A stretch of 38,236 nt of DNA from the NCBI GenBank assembly GCA_025350245.1, contig JANXYG010000053.1:1-38236 (forward strand), read 5' to 3'. Both the position numbers and the translations under genes were made by a program. The stretch comes from Betaproteobacteria bacterium. GTDB lineage: Bacteria > Pseudomonadota > Gammaproteobacteria > Burkholderiales > Ga0077523. Below the pieces are notes generated by a model. It saw only the letters and a list, made by a program, of their open reading frames with translations, made no database searches and had not been told where the DNA came from. This document shows, piece after piece, positions 9,342 to 17,211 of the stretch (positions within the stretch are counted from its first letter, which is position 1; every line of letters starts with the position of its first letter).

Positions 9342-9737
9342 TTACGACGCGGAGAACGGCACCGTGTGCTTCGGGAAGGCTTTCAACACCTTGCTGTCCG
9401 CCGTCACCAGCTTGACGCCAAGGCGCATCGCCACCGAAACAAACTCGCAGTCATAGGCGCTGCACTCGCTGTCGCGAACCAGCTCCAGCACTCGCAGGGA
9501 ATCGACTTCATGCTCGTTGCCGATCAACAGGGCCTCTGCCTCTCGCTGAATATCGCGCACCGCCTCGAACGTCAGTTGCTTTCGTCGCAGATAACCCGCC
9601 AGCACGTTCCGAAACTCGCTGCGCCAGAGCATTGGTGCCACCCAGTCCCGATCACGCATCAACCAGGCTTCGGCCCGCGCAGCGAACTCTCCACGCAAGA
9701 AGAGGTAGGCGATCACGTTCGTGTCGACAGCGATCAA
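9342..9737 (-). CDS. vapC: PIN-domain toxin, VapC family
   Basis: This is the toxin of a type II toxin-antitoxin pair, a metal-dependent RNase with a PIN fold. The 131-residue product begins IAVDTNVIAYLF (first acidic residue Asp4), with the Glu of LWRSEFRNVLAG and the pair of aspartates in SAYDCEFVSVA and LVTADSKVL. The start is the TTG at 9737, overlapping the antitoxin stop by 4 bases (TTGA). The longer open frame upstream is antitoxin sequence in another frame. All acidic residues are present, so it looks active. Its last codon abuts repeat copy 2. Confidence 0.92.
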   Translation of the reverse strand: MIAVDTNVIAYLFLRGEFAARAEAWLMRDRDWVAPMLWRSEFRNVLAGYLRRKQLTFEAVRDIQREAEALLIGNEHEVDSLRVLELVRDSECSAYDCEFVSVAMRLGVKLVTADSKVLKAFPKHTVPFSAS

Positions 9738-9979
9738 GGGCGGCCGTCGCGCTTGAGGGTGTCGATGTCCTTGGCGGTGAACTTGCCCTTCGGGAGCGAC
9801 TCGCGGATGGCACGAGCCCTCGCGATCACCGCCTCGGCTGTGGCACGCCCAGGAAGAAGCACCGACTCGAGACACACGATCGCCTCGCTGTTCAGGCTTC
9901 GGCGATGGCTCGTGGCGGACGCCTTCAGGCGCACGTAAATTTCGTCGGGAATGTTCTTCAGTGTGAGCGTGGTGGGCAT
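9734..9979 (-). CDS. vapB: Ribbon-helix-helix antitoxin, FitA/VapB type
   Basis: The 81-residue antitoxin has an N-terminal ribbon-helix-helix DNA-binding domain (TLTLKNIPDEIYVRLKASA, HRRSLNSEAI) and a C-terminal tail (KGKFTAKDIDTLKRDGRP) that would wrap the toxin. The ATG at 9979 is preceded by CTGGAGAA at proper spacing. It is followed by vapC with a 4-base overlap. A good promoter and a palindrome overlapping its -10 box lie just upstream, which suggests autoregulation by the complex. The long upstream extension of the frame is not used. Confidence 0.92.
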   Translation of the reverse strand: MPTTLTLKNIPDEIYVRLKASATSHRRSLNSEAIVCLESVLLPGRATAEAVIARARAIRESLPKGKFTAKDIDTLKRDGRP

Positions 9980-10000
9980 CGCGTTCTCCAGTCCGAATGA

Positions 10001-10033
10001 AACCATTATGGTTCCGTTTCGGCGCATCGTCAA
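10001..10033 (-). promoter_or_regulatory. vapBC promoter with operator palindrome
   Basis: On the minus strand TTGACG (10028-10033) and CATAAT (10005-10010) are separated by 17 bases. A perfect 6-base-arm palindrome, AACCATAATGGTT (10001-10013), covers the -10 box. That is the expected place for binding of the ribbon-helix-helix antitoxin and its toxin complex. The leader to the ATG at 9979 is about 20 bases. Confidence 0.75.
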
Positions 10034-10311
10034 ACTGACGTCAACTATAAAATAACGACTCGCGGCGTTGCTGGCGTGGCGGCGAATCACTTGCGGGGTG
10101 GGATCGTCGTCGCGCTCGTTTCTCTTCGGCGTGGCCTGATCATGTTGGCAATGGTGCCGTCCTGGCACAGCGCGCTGGCCGCTTCCCCATTCGCCCGATC
10201 CGGTCACCGGCTACCGCCAGCGTGACCCTCATCCCGTTACGGCAGCAACCACCCCCGCGCAAGACCCCCGCTCAGCCTTCGCGGCAAATAAGCGCGGTTC
10301 CTGACAGCCGC

Positions 10312-10603
10312 TTACATCCAGCGGTGGGTGCTCGCGTCCTGGCGCACCATCATCCCGGGCGGCGGCGCGCGCTCGCGCTTGAGGCGGTGCTTGCCCCGGC
10401 GCTTGGAGATCTGGCTCAAGCGCTGGTCCAGCAGGCCTTCCAACCCATCGGCCCGGTAGCGCTCGGCGTGGCGGCGAAAGCTGCGCTCGCACTGCCCCAG
10501 CAGCCCGCCGCCTCGGCTGCGTCAAACGCCCGCCGGTCCATCCCTGGTATGCCTCTTCGAATCTCATCTTCCGGTTCTCCTGCACGTAGCGGCACCGGCT
10601 CAT
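10312..10603 (-). pseudogene. Remnant of an ISNCY/IS1202-type transposase
   Basis: The minus strand reads MSRCRYVQENRKMRFEEAYQ and WTGGRLTQ, the N-terminus of a transposase family I know from ISNCY (IS1202 group) elements. A frameshift follows. In the next frame one reads LLGQCERSFRRHAERYRADG, LEGLLDQRLSQISKRR, then, after a missing ~70-residue segment, GKHRLKRERAPPPGMM and DASTHRWM before a TAA. The piece is therefore frameshifted, internally deleted and truncated, and cannot be active. Short repeats GACAGCCGCTTAC (10304 region) and GACAGCCGCTAAC (10687 region) may mark old element borders. The opposite-strand open frame here is a shadow. Confidence 0.75.
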
Positions 10604-10909
10604 GGGGAGGTGTTGCATCGCTCTTCCACAAACCGGACACACTACTTGCTAACAACCGGACAACTCCCGGACAACTCATTTGCTCCCGACAGCCGCTAAC
10701 AACATGTATTACCAACAACTGGAAACGGGGTTACTATGAAGTTATGACCAGTGGATATCGTCAGTAGTCAACCTTGCTTGCTTCAGTTGCCGCCTCGCGC
10801 ATCGTGCGTGGGACACGCGTTGTTCGAATCGCGCTTCAGAACCATACGCTCGCGACTTAAACTCAGAGGAGCAAACCGGAGGCCTCTGCGTCGTCAACCG
10901 GGAGGGGAT
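10604..10909. other. Gene-free stretch, IS border debris and cupin leader
   Basis: This part holds no supported gene. The left half has AACCGGACA-type repeats (around 10640 and 10663) that may be insertion-sequence border sequence. The right half leads into the cupin gene. I see no strong promoter; a weak TTGTTC/CATACG pair lies near 10824-10852. The region 9980-10311 likewise carries only the vapBC promoter and nothing else I can name. Confidence 0.4.
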
Positions 10910-11257
10910 ATGAAAAAGGCAACGCTGCTTATCGCATTGGGTCTGATGGCCTCGTCGTACGCTTTGGCCGCCGATGTTTGCTCGGTCTCGCCCAAGCACT
11001 GCAAGGTGTTGAAGGAAACCGACAAGATTCGCGTGATCGAATTTACCGCCAAGAAGGGCGACAAGATCGGCATGCACTCGCACCCCGCCATGGTCGTTTA
11101 TATTCAAAAGGCGGGGAAAACGAAATTCACGCTCGAGGATGGAACGACCAAGGTAACTGACGGGAAGGTTGGGGATGTCCTGATCAATCCACCGGTCACA
11201 CATTCTCAGGAGCATCTGACCGATACGCGTGCGCTCCTGGTGGAGATCAAGGGGTAA
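10910..11257 (+). CDS. Periplasmic single-domain cupin protein
   Basis: This is a 115-residue cupin with a clear signal peptide (MKKATLLIALGLMASSYALA, then ADVCS). The cupin core GDKIGMHSHPAMVVYIQKAG carries two His of the first cupin motif; the second motif region is GDVLINPPVTHSQEH. It probably binds a metal in the periplasm, but no reaction can be assigned. The ATG at 10910 has a GGGAGGGG Shine-Dalgarno; the longer upstream frame lacks one. It sits between a decayed transposase and a decayed SUMF1-domain gene, converging on the latter. Confidence 0.85.
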   Translation: MKKATLLIALGLMASSYALAADVCSVSPKHCKVLKETDKIRVIEFTAKKGDKIGMHSHPAMVVYIQKAGKTKFTLEDGTTKVTDGKVGDVLINPPVTHSQEHLTDTRALLVEIKG

Positions 11258-11290
11258 AGCGGTAAGGGGCCAAGGGTCAAGCTGCCGTAG

Positions 11291-12317
11291 TCACGGCAGC
11301 TTCCTGGCGACACGGAAGCCCAGGATGAGGTTCCGAACCGTCGGCCGGATCCCGTAGCGTCTGGCCGAGCGCACGCCCGCGGGATCGCTGCCCCAACTAC
11401 CACCGCGGTTCACGCGCCGGGAGCAGTCCCCGGTAGCCCACACCCGGCCGTCAGTCGGTGCCCCATCGTAGGTCTTGTTGTAGCAGTCCTCCACCCACTC
11501 CCGGACGTTGCCCAGCATGTCATGCAACCCGAAGGCATTCGGCGCAAAGGAGCCGACCGGCGATGTGTCGGGGTACCCGTCATCGCACTCATGCACAGTC
11601 AAACGAGGAAACTTTCTCTTGAGCGACAAATCGTCTACGTTGGCAAACAGACATGCGCGGTCGGGTGAGTTTCCCCAGAACCGCGTTTTATCCGACCCTG
11701 CGCGTGCCGCGTACTCCCACTCACCTTCGGATAGCAGGCGATACTTCTTGCCGGTCTTGTCAGCCAGCCATTCGGCATACCCAATCGCCTGTCCGTAGTT
11801 CACCTTGATCACCGGTCGACGGCCACGGCCTGTGTCATCCTTTACAGTCGCACAGCTCTTGTCCCGAACACAGGCTTCCCATTCGTTGAACGTGACCTCG
11901 TACTTGCCGACCGCGAACGGTTTCGCGATGGTGACCAGATGGGGTGGCCCTTCGTCTTCATAACGCCCGGTTTCGCTCGGCGGCGAGCCCATCACGAACT
12001 GGCCGGCCGGCACGACCACCATTTCCGGGCAAGACGAGCAGTCCCGGATCACGGTCCCGGCTGCGGGAAAATTGCCGCCCCCATTCCCGCCGCTGTCGTT
12101 TCCGCTGGCAAAGGCATTCCCCGTCAACTCCCCGAGTCGTTTACGGGCATCCGCGGCGACTTGGCTGTTGGCGTCGAGGTCGAGGGACTTGCGCTACTGC
12201 TCCTTCGCCTTGTCGCGCTGTCCGAGCGCGAACAGCGCTTCACCGAACCCAACCCACAGTGCAGCAACCCAGCATCATGACGGCGACGATCAGCCGAACA
12301 GCCCATTTTGCAAGCAT
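11291..12317 (-). pseudogene. Secreted TPR plus SUMF1 (FGE-like) domain protein, 5' part broken
   Basis: The intact part (from TTG 12127, 278 codons) is a sulfatase-modifying-factor domain: EMVVVPAGQFVMGS, LSEGEWEYAARAG, HDMLGNVREWVEDC and RGGSWGSDPAGVRSARR to GFRVARKLP. The two catalytic cysteines of true formylglycine-generating enzyme are absent in the RSARRYGIRP region, so it is not a classical FGE. Upstream, the same frame continues as a TPR-like segment (GFGEALFALGQRDKAKEQ, stop, RKSLDLDANSQVAADARKRL), where a TAG replaces the expected Tyr codon. A signal-peptide-like start (MLAKWAVRLIVAV, ATG at 12317) lies in another frame. The gene has thus suffered a frameshift or deletion and a nonsense change. 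Translation from 12127 would make an unexported domain. Confidence 0.8.
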
Positions 12318-12467
12318 GGCGTTTCCTGTCGAGGAGGGAGACAGGATTCTAAGCAGCTTCCCGAGCTGCGTCATCGACGAGCGTCACTGGGGAGTGTAAC
12401 GACCACACGCATTGACGCGCCAGCCGATGCCCCCGACACTCGACACCACACCCTTCCGGAGTCCGTC

Positions 12468-13760
12468 ATGCGCCGCCTTGCCCCGCTCGCCTTCCTCCTG
12501 CTTGCCCTCCCGCCCGTCCACGCCCAGGACCTCCGCACCGACCTCGACCGGCTCGCCGATACCCTGGAGCCCAAGGTCATCGACTGGCGGCGCGACATCC
12601 ATGAGCACCCGGAGCTCGGTAATCGAGAATTCCGTACCTCGGCGCTGGTCGCCGCGCATCTGAAGGCGCTCGGCTACGAGGTGCGGACCGGGGTTGCGCA
12701 CACCGGTGTGATCGGGGTCTTGCGCGGTGGCCTGCCTGGCCCCGTAGTCGCGTTGCGGGCCGACATGGACGCGCTGCCGGTCACCGAGGAAGTCGACGTG
12801 CCGTTCGCGTCCAAGGTCAGGGCAACCTACGCCGGCAAGGAAACCGGCGTGATGCATGCCTGCGGCCACGACACCCATGTCGCGATGCTGATGGGCGCGG
12901 CCGAGGCGCTGGTGGCAGTGCGCGATCGCCTGCCGGGCACGGTCAAGCTGCTGTTCCAGCCGGCCGAGGAAGGCCCGCCGCCGGGCGAGGAAGGCGGCGC
13001 GGTGCTGATGCTGAAGGAAGGCGCGTTCGACGACCCGGTGCCCGATGCGGTGTTCGGCATCCACATCGGCGCGTCGCTCGAAACCGGCCAGCTCGGCTAT
13101 CGACCCGGCCCGCTGCTCGCGGCCACCGACGTGCTGCGCATCACCGTGAAAGGCCGCCAGACGCACGGTGCCTCGCCCTGGAACGGCGTCGATCCGATCG
13201 TGGTGGCGTCGCAGATCGTGCTATCACTGCAAACCATCGTCAGCCGCCAGATGAATATCACGCGTGAACCGGTGGTGCTCACCATCGGCGGCATCGATGG
13301 CGGCATCCGCTTCAACATCATCCCCGACAAGGTCGAGATGATCGGCACCATCCGCACCTTCGACGAAGGCATGCGCGACGACATCCATCGCCGGGTCAAG
13401 CTGATGGCGGAGAGCATCGCCATGGCCAGCGGCGCCAGCGCCGAGGTCAGCGTCGAGAAGACCTACGCCGTCACCATCAACAACCCCGAGCTCACCGAGC
13501 GCATGCTGCCGACGCTGAAGCGCGTGGCCGGCGAGGCGAACGTGATCCTCAGCAGCAAGGTCACCGGCGGCGAGGATTTCTCGTTCTACGCGCAGCGCGC
13601 ACCCGGGCTGTTCGTGTTTCTCGGCGGCACGCCCAAGGGCAGCGACATGAAGCAGATCGGCTTCAATCATTCGCCGCGCTTCAAGATCGAGGAGTCGGCC
13701 ATGAAGCTCGGCGTGCGCACCCTGCTGAACCTCACCGTGGACTATCTCGAAAAGCGCTGA
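12468..13760 (+). CDS. Periplasmic M20-family amidohydrolase
   Basis: This 430-residue zinc amidohydrolase belongs to the M20 / hippurate hydrolase / aminoacylase group, which cleaves N-acyl amino acids. An N-terminal signal peptide (MRRLAPLAFLLLALPPVHAQ) sends it to the periplasm. Metal and catalytic motifs are present: HEHPELGNREF, ADMDALPV, HACGHDTHV, FQPAEEGPPPGEEGG, GIHIG and FNHSPRF near the end. The ATG at 12468 follows CCGGAG; the open frame upstream overlaps the broken SUMF1 gene and is not used. The substrate cannot be determined. It is followed after 40 bases by acpH. Confidence 0.92.
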   Translation: MRRLAPLAFLLLALPPVHAQDLRTDLDRLADTLEPKVIDWRRDIHEHPELGNREFRTSALVAAHLKALGYEVRTGVAHTGVIGVLRGGLPGPVVALRADMDALPVTEEVDVPFASKVRATYAGKETGVMHACGHDTHVAMLMGAAEALVAVRDRLPGTVKLLFQPAEEGPPPGEEGGAVLMLKEGAFDDPVPDAVFGIHIGASLETGQLGYRPGPLLAATDVLRITVKGRQTHGASPWNGVDPIVVASQIVLSLQTIVSRQMNITREPVVLTIGGIDGGIRFNIIPDKVEMIGTIRTFDEGMRDDIHRRVKLMAESIAMASGASAEVSVEKTYAVTINNPELTERMLPTLKRVAGEANVILSSKVTGGEDFSFYAQRAPGLFVFLGGTPKGSDMKQIGFNHSPRFKIEESAMKLGVRTLLNLTVDYLEKR

Positions 13761-13800
13761 GCGCGATCACCCACCGATTCGCCGCGGGCCACCGCAAGCC

Positions 13801-14388
13801 ATGAATTTCCTGGCGCACCTCTATCTCTCGCCACCCACGCCCGACGCCCTGCTCGGCAGCCTGCTGGGCGATTTCGTGAAGGGGCCGGTGGAACACGCCG
13901 GCTACAACCCCGAGATCACCGCGGCGATCCGGCTGCATCGCGCCATCGACACCTTCACCGATGCGCACCCGATCGTGCTGGCCAGCAAGGCGCGCATCAG
14001 TCCGGCGCGGCGGCGCTACGCCGGCATCCTGGTCGACGTGTTCTACGACCATTTCCTGGCGCGCGACTGGCGCCGGTTTCACCCCGAACCGCTGGACCGC
14101 TTCGCGGCGTCGACGTACCAGGCGCTGAGCGGCACGACGCAGGTGTTGCCCGAGCGGCTGGCGCACATGCTGCCGCATCTCATCACCGGCGACTGGCTCA
14201 CCTCGTATCGGCGGCTCGACGGCATTCATCTGGCACTGGACCGGATGTCGCGCCGCGTGCGCCCCGGCAATCCACTGCTGGGCAGCGCCGCCGAGCTGGA
14301 GGCGCAGTTGCCGGCGTTCGAGAGCGACTTCGAGACGTTCTTCGGCGAGCTTCGGACGCGGGTGTCAGGTCATGATCGCCGCGCCTGA
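13801..14388 (+). CDS. acpH: Acyl carrier protein phosphodiesterase (AcpH family)
   Basis: AcpH removes the 4'-phosphopantetheine arm from acyl carrier protein. The 195-residue protein starts MNFLAHLYLSPPTPDALLGS, has GDFVKG, then RLHRAIDTFTDAHP and VDVFYDHFLARDW, the metal-binding HD-like motifs of the family, and the normal length (~193). The ATG at 13801 follows the amidohydrolase by 40 bases, probably in one transcript. It converges with the AAA_14 ATPase. Confidence 0.9.
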   Translation: MNFLAHLYLSPPTPDALLGSLLGDFVKGPVEHAGYNPEITAAIRLHRAIDTFTDAHPIVLASKARISPARRRYAGILVDVFYDHFLARDWRRFHPEPLDRFAASTYQALSGTTQVLPERLAHMLPHLITGDWLTSYRRLDGIHLALDRMSRRVRPGNPLLGSAAELEAQLPAFESDFETFFGELRTRVSGHDRRA

Positions 14389-14441
14389 ACCCGCCGAGCC
14401 GCTCGTCCGACATGCCGCGCCTTGTTCGCGCTCGGCAAACC

Positions 14442-15599
14442 CTATGGAGTTCCCGCCAAGAGAGAGGCGAAGCCGGCTCGCGCGATACGCTCGCCGACCA
14501 GCTCCGCACCCGTAGCCTGATCGACGATCCAGCCGCGAGTCGCCTCCACGTCCGGCATCGCCTCGCGCAAGGTGCGCACGGTGCGCGCATCGTTGCCACG
14601 GCCAGCCTTGATCTCCAAAGCGATTCGCTCGACGCCGCGATCGAGCACGAGGTCGATTTCGGCGCCCGCAGCAGTGCGCCAGAAGAAAGCTTGCGTGCCC
14701 GGGTGCGCCAGCCGCTCGCGGCGCAGCACATCCTCGATGACGAACCCTTCCCAGCTCGCACCGCGCGACGGGTGGTTGGCCAATTCTTCGGCGGTCGAAA
14801 TGTTGAGCAGATGGTGCAGCAGCCCGGTGTCGCGAAGATAGGCCTTGGGCGCCTTCGTCAGCCGCTTGCCGACATTGCAAAAGTACGGCGGCAAACGGCG
14901 CAGCAGGTAGATTGCCTCCAGCACGTCGAGGTGGCGCAGCAGCGTGTGATGCGATACGCCGAGCGACGCGCCCAGGGCCGACGCATTCAACAGACCTCCA
15001 TGCTGATGTGCCAGCATGGTGAGCAGCCGACGCATGAACAGCGGGTTGGCGCGCACGCCGTACTGCGGCAGGTCTCGCTCCAATACCAGGCGCAGGTACG
15101 ACTCCCACCAGATGCGCGAATCGCCGCGCAGCGCATCCGGAAATCCGCCCGCGAGCCACACCCTGGCCCAGGAAACGGCGTCTGGCCCCTGCCCCGCCTC
15201 GTGCGCGGTGAGCGGGTCGAGCTCGATCACCGCGGCACGCCCGGCCAGTGACTCGGACACGCTGCGTATCAGCGCTGGCTGTGCCGAGCCGAGAACGACG
15301 AACCTTCCGAACCATGACCTCTGTGCGTCGACGGCACCGCGCAGCGCCCCGAAGACCGACGGTACCGCCTGAGCTTCGTCGAGAATCAGCCCGGCGTGGG
15401 CGCCGGCGTCGAGCTCGAACCGCGCATCCTGGTTGAACCGCTCGGCTGTAACCGGATCTTCGAGATCGACGTAACGATGTTGCTCGAATGCCGCGCGGGC
15501 GAGCGTCGTCTTGCCGACCTGCCGCGCGCCAAGCAGGATGACCACCGGGAAACTCGCAGCGGCGGCTTGCAGTGTGGAGACGATCGATCGAGGAAACAC
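14442..15599 (-). CDS. AAA_14/DUF4143 ATPase, intact
   Basis: The 385-residue protein has the AAA_14 ATPase domain (Walker A LLGARQVGKTTLA near residue 22, Walker B GLILDEAQ), a central winged-helix region (ALGASLGVSHHTLLRHLDVL) and the DUF4143 C-terminus (LTKAPKAYLRDTGLLHHLL) with a nuclease-like strand pair (FFWRTAAGAEIDLVLD, ALEIKAGRG). Such ATPases are widespread, often in mobile regions, with no settled function. The GTG at 15599 places the start three residues before the conserved PRS, as in relatives; there is no spaced Shine-Dalgarno, and a promoter sits so close that the message may be leaderless. A truncated paralogue lies at 8576. Confidence 0.88.
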   Translation of the reverse strand: MFPRSIVSTLQAAAASFPVVILLGARQVGKTTLARAAFEQHRYVDLEDPVTAERFNQDARFELDAGAHAGLILDEAQAVPSVFGALRGAVDAQRSWFGRFVVLGSAQPALIRSVSESLAGRAAVIELDPLTAHEAGQGPDAVSWARVWLAGGFPDALRGDSRIWWESYLRLVLERDLPQYGVRANPLFMRRLLTMLAHQHGGLLNASALGASLGVSHHTLLRHLDVLEAIYLLRRLPPYFCNVGKRLTKAPKAYLRDTGLLHHLLNISTAEELANHPSRGASWEGFVIEDVLRRERLAHPGTQAFFWRTAAGAEIDLVLDRGVERIALEIKAGRGNDARTVRTLREAMPDVEATRGWIVDQATGAELVGERIARAGFASLLAGTP

Positions 15600-15605
15600 C
15601 CTTGC

Positions 15606-15634
15606 ATAATGGAATGGTAGCTTCCAATTTACAA
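15606..15634 (-). promoter_or_regulatory. Candidate promoter of the AAA_14 ATPase, leaderless geometry
   Basis: On the minus strand TTGTAA (15629-15634) and CATTAT (15606-15611) are 17 bases apart. The GTG start codon begins 7 bases after the -10 box, where transcription would start. Confidence 0.45.
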
Positions 15635-15730
15635 GCCTTCTCGATTGATGGTCGATCGGCAAACAGGTATCGTTTCCCGAGTCGGCACCAGACCGGCGCC
15701 AACCTATCCTCCCACCGAAAGACCCGGCAC

Positions 15731-16435
15731 ATGCCCACCACCAGACATGTCTTCGCCATGGGCGGCGCATTCCTCGCCGACCCCGAGAACAACCTTCACC
15801 TCGAGCGCTACTTCAAGGAGCTCACCGGGCGCGAGTCGCCGCGGGTGCTGTTCGTACCGACCGCGAGCGGCGACAACGAGCCGTACCAGTTGCGCTTCTT
15901 CCAGGCGTTCACGCGCCTGGGTTGCAAGCCCGCCGTGCTGCCGTTCTTCAAGCGCACGCCGCAGCAGCTCGAGGCGTTCGTCGGTGAGTTCGACGCCATC
16001 GCCGTCGGCGGCGGCAACACCCGCACCATGCTCGCCGTCTGGCGCGACTGGGGCTTCGACACGATCCTGCGTGCCGCCTACGATCGCGGGGTGGTGCTGG
16101 GCGGCTCCAGCGCCGGCTCGATCTGCTGGTTCGAGGACGGCATCACCGATTCGATCGCCGGGCCGTTGACGTTGCTGCCGTGCCTGGGCCTGGTGCCCGG
16201 CAGCAACTGCCCTCACTACGACAGCGAAACCGAGCGTCGGCCGACCTTCCAGGCCTTGGTCACCGCCGGCACGGTGAAGGACGGCTATGCCGCCGACGAC
16301 GGCTGCGGGCTGCACTTCGTCGACGGCCGCTTTCATCAGGCGATCGCATCGCGCTCCAAGGCAAGGGGCTGGCACCTGACCCGCGACAACGGCGCCGTGA
16401 ACGAACGGATGATCGAGCCGGTTTCACCGGCGTAG
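15731..16435 (+). CDS. Peptidase family S51 (dipeptidase E / cyanophycinase-like)
   Basis: This is a 234-residue serine peptidase of family S51, cytosolic. Key motifs: AVGGGNTRTML, and the nucleophile elbow GSSAGSICWF with the catalytic Ser; HYDSE and FHQAIA follow. Length fits peptidase E (Asp-X dipeptidase) better than the longer cyanophycinases. The frame is open upstream of the ATG at 15731, but the upstream part overlaps the ATPase promoter and has no recognisable content. Downstream the UPF0149 gene follows in the same direction and frame, separated by a TAG. Confidence 0.88.
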   Translation: MPTTRHVFAMGGAFLADPENNLHLERYFKELTGRESPRVLFVPTASGDNEPYQLRFFQAFTRLGCKPAVLPFFKRTPQQLEAFVGEFDAIAVGGGNTRTMLAVWRDWGFDTILRAAYDRGVVLGGSSAGSICWFEDGITDSIAGPLTLLPCLGLVPGSNCPHYDSETERRPTFQALVTAGTVKDGYAADDGCGLHFVDGRFHQAIASRSKARGWHLTRDNGAVNERMIEPVSPA

Positions 16436-16486
16436 AACCGCGCGCCGCCGAACCGGATCGAACCGCTGTCCGAGCCCGAGCTGGTA

Positions 16487-17131
16487 TTGCTCGACCGTTT
16501 TCTGGCGCAGTGTCGGAGCCCGGGCGCGATGCGCCTGGAAAAGGTCGACGGCTTCTTCGCCGCGCTGATCGCGGGGCCGGTGTCGGTGGGGCCGGCCGAA
16601 TACTGGCCGGCAGTGTTCGGCTGCGAACTGCATTACCTCATGCATCCGGCGCACACCGAACTCGACGCCATTCTCACGCTGCTGACGCAACACTGGAACT
16701 CGATGACCGAGACGCTCGAGCGTGGTGGCCTGCTCGGCCCCTTGCTGCTCGAAGACCGCGCTGGCGCGGTGCGCGGAAACGATTGGGCAGCGGGTTTTCT
16801 ACACGGGGTGCAGTTGCACCGGATGGACTGGCTCACGCTACTCGACGACGACGACAACAATGCGGTGCTGACACCCACCTTCATGCTCGCCCATGAACAG
16901 GAGAGCCGGAATACGGTGCAGGTGTCGAATGAACGGCGCGCCGAACTGCTCACCGACATGACGCTCGGTCTGTCGCACATCCGCAGCTATTTCCGGCCGA
17001 TGCGCTTACCGAGGGGGCGCAGCGTCCTCGGGGGACCCTGTGGGGAGGTGACGCCCACCCCCAGGCTGCGCTGCGCTGTGCCTTCCCCCTCAAGGGGGCG
17101 CAGCGTCCTCGGGGGACCCTGTGGGCGCTGA
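16487..17131 (+). CDS. UPF0149 / YecA family protein with repeat-derived C-terminal tail
   Basis: This YecA-like protein of unknown function has the signature RLEKVDGFFAALIAGPV and GNDWAAGFLHGVQLH. No ATG or GTG precedes the domain after the in-frame TAG of the S51 gene at 16433. TTG at 16487 or CTG at 16466 (LSEPELVLLDRF) are the only plausible starts, so expression is uncertain. The domain ends near SYFRPMRL. The last ~36 residues (RGRSVLGGPCG, a linker, then RGRSVLGGPCGR and stop) are encoded entirely by two copies of a 32-bp repeat, which also supplies the stop codon. The SEC-C metal-binding tail of many YecA proteins is absent. Confidence 0.75.
   Translation: MLDRFLAQCRSPGAMRLEKVDGFFAALIAGPVSVGPAEYWPAVFGCELHYLMHPAHTELDAILTLLTQHWNSMTETLERGGLLGPLLLEDRAGAVRGNDWAAGFLHGVQLHRMDWLTLLDDDDNNAVLTPTFMLAHEQESRNTVQVSNERRAELLTDMTLGLSHIRSYFRPMRLPRGRSVLGGPCGEVTPTPRLRCAVPSPSRGRSVLGGPCGR
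17013..17125 (+). repeat. Two direct copies of a 32-bp G-rich repeat inside the UPF0149 3' end
   Basis: Identical copies at 17013-17044 and 17094-17125 (each starting GGGGGCGCAGCGTCCTCGGG) lie 81 bases apart. Between them is a second motif, CCCACCCCCAGGCTGCGC and following (17054-17080), that recurs in altered form at 19643-19670. A 24-bp piece of the 32-bp unit recurs at 18874-18897. Both copies are translated. Confidence 0.85.
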
Positions 17132-17211
17132 TCGGTAAACAGCAGGAGTGCCATGCGCGCGAGCACCCGACGGAAAGCCGGAAGTGGGCTGAGCGATTGC
17201 CGATCGGGTGA

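Noticed and set aside
8576-9415. A 279-residue complete ATPase
   Set aside because: Residues after ~239 derive from the repeat and from antisense vapC, so the listed C-terminus is not protein-like.
10222-10767. Plus-strand frame opposite the transposase remnant
   Set aside because: The minus strand carries recognisable transposase pieces; the plus frame is their shadow.
11291-12127. Functional formylglycine-generating enzyme for sulfatases
   Set aside because: The two catalytic cysteines are not found in the conserved C-terminal region, and no sulfatase is nearby.
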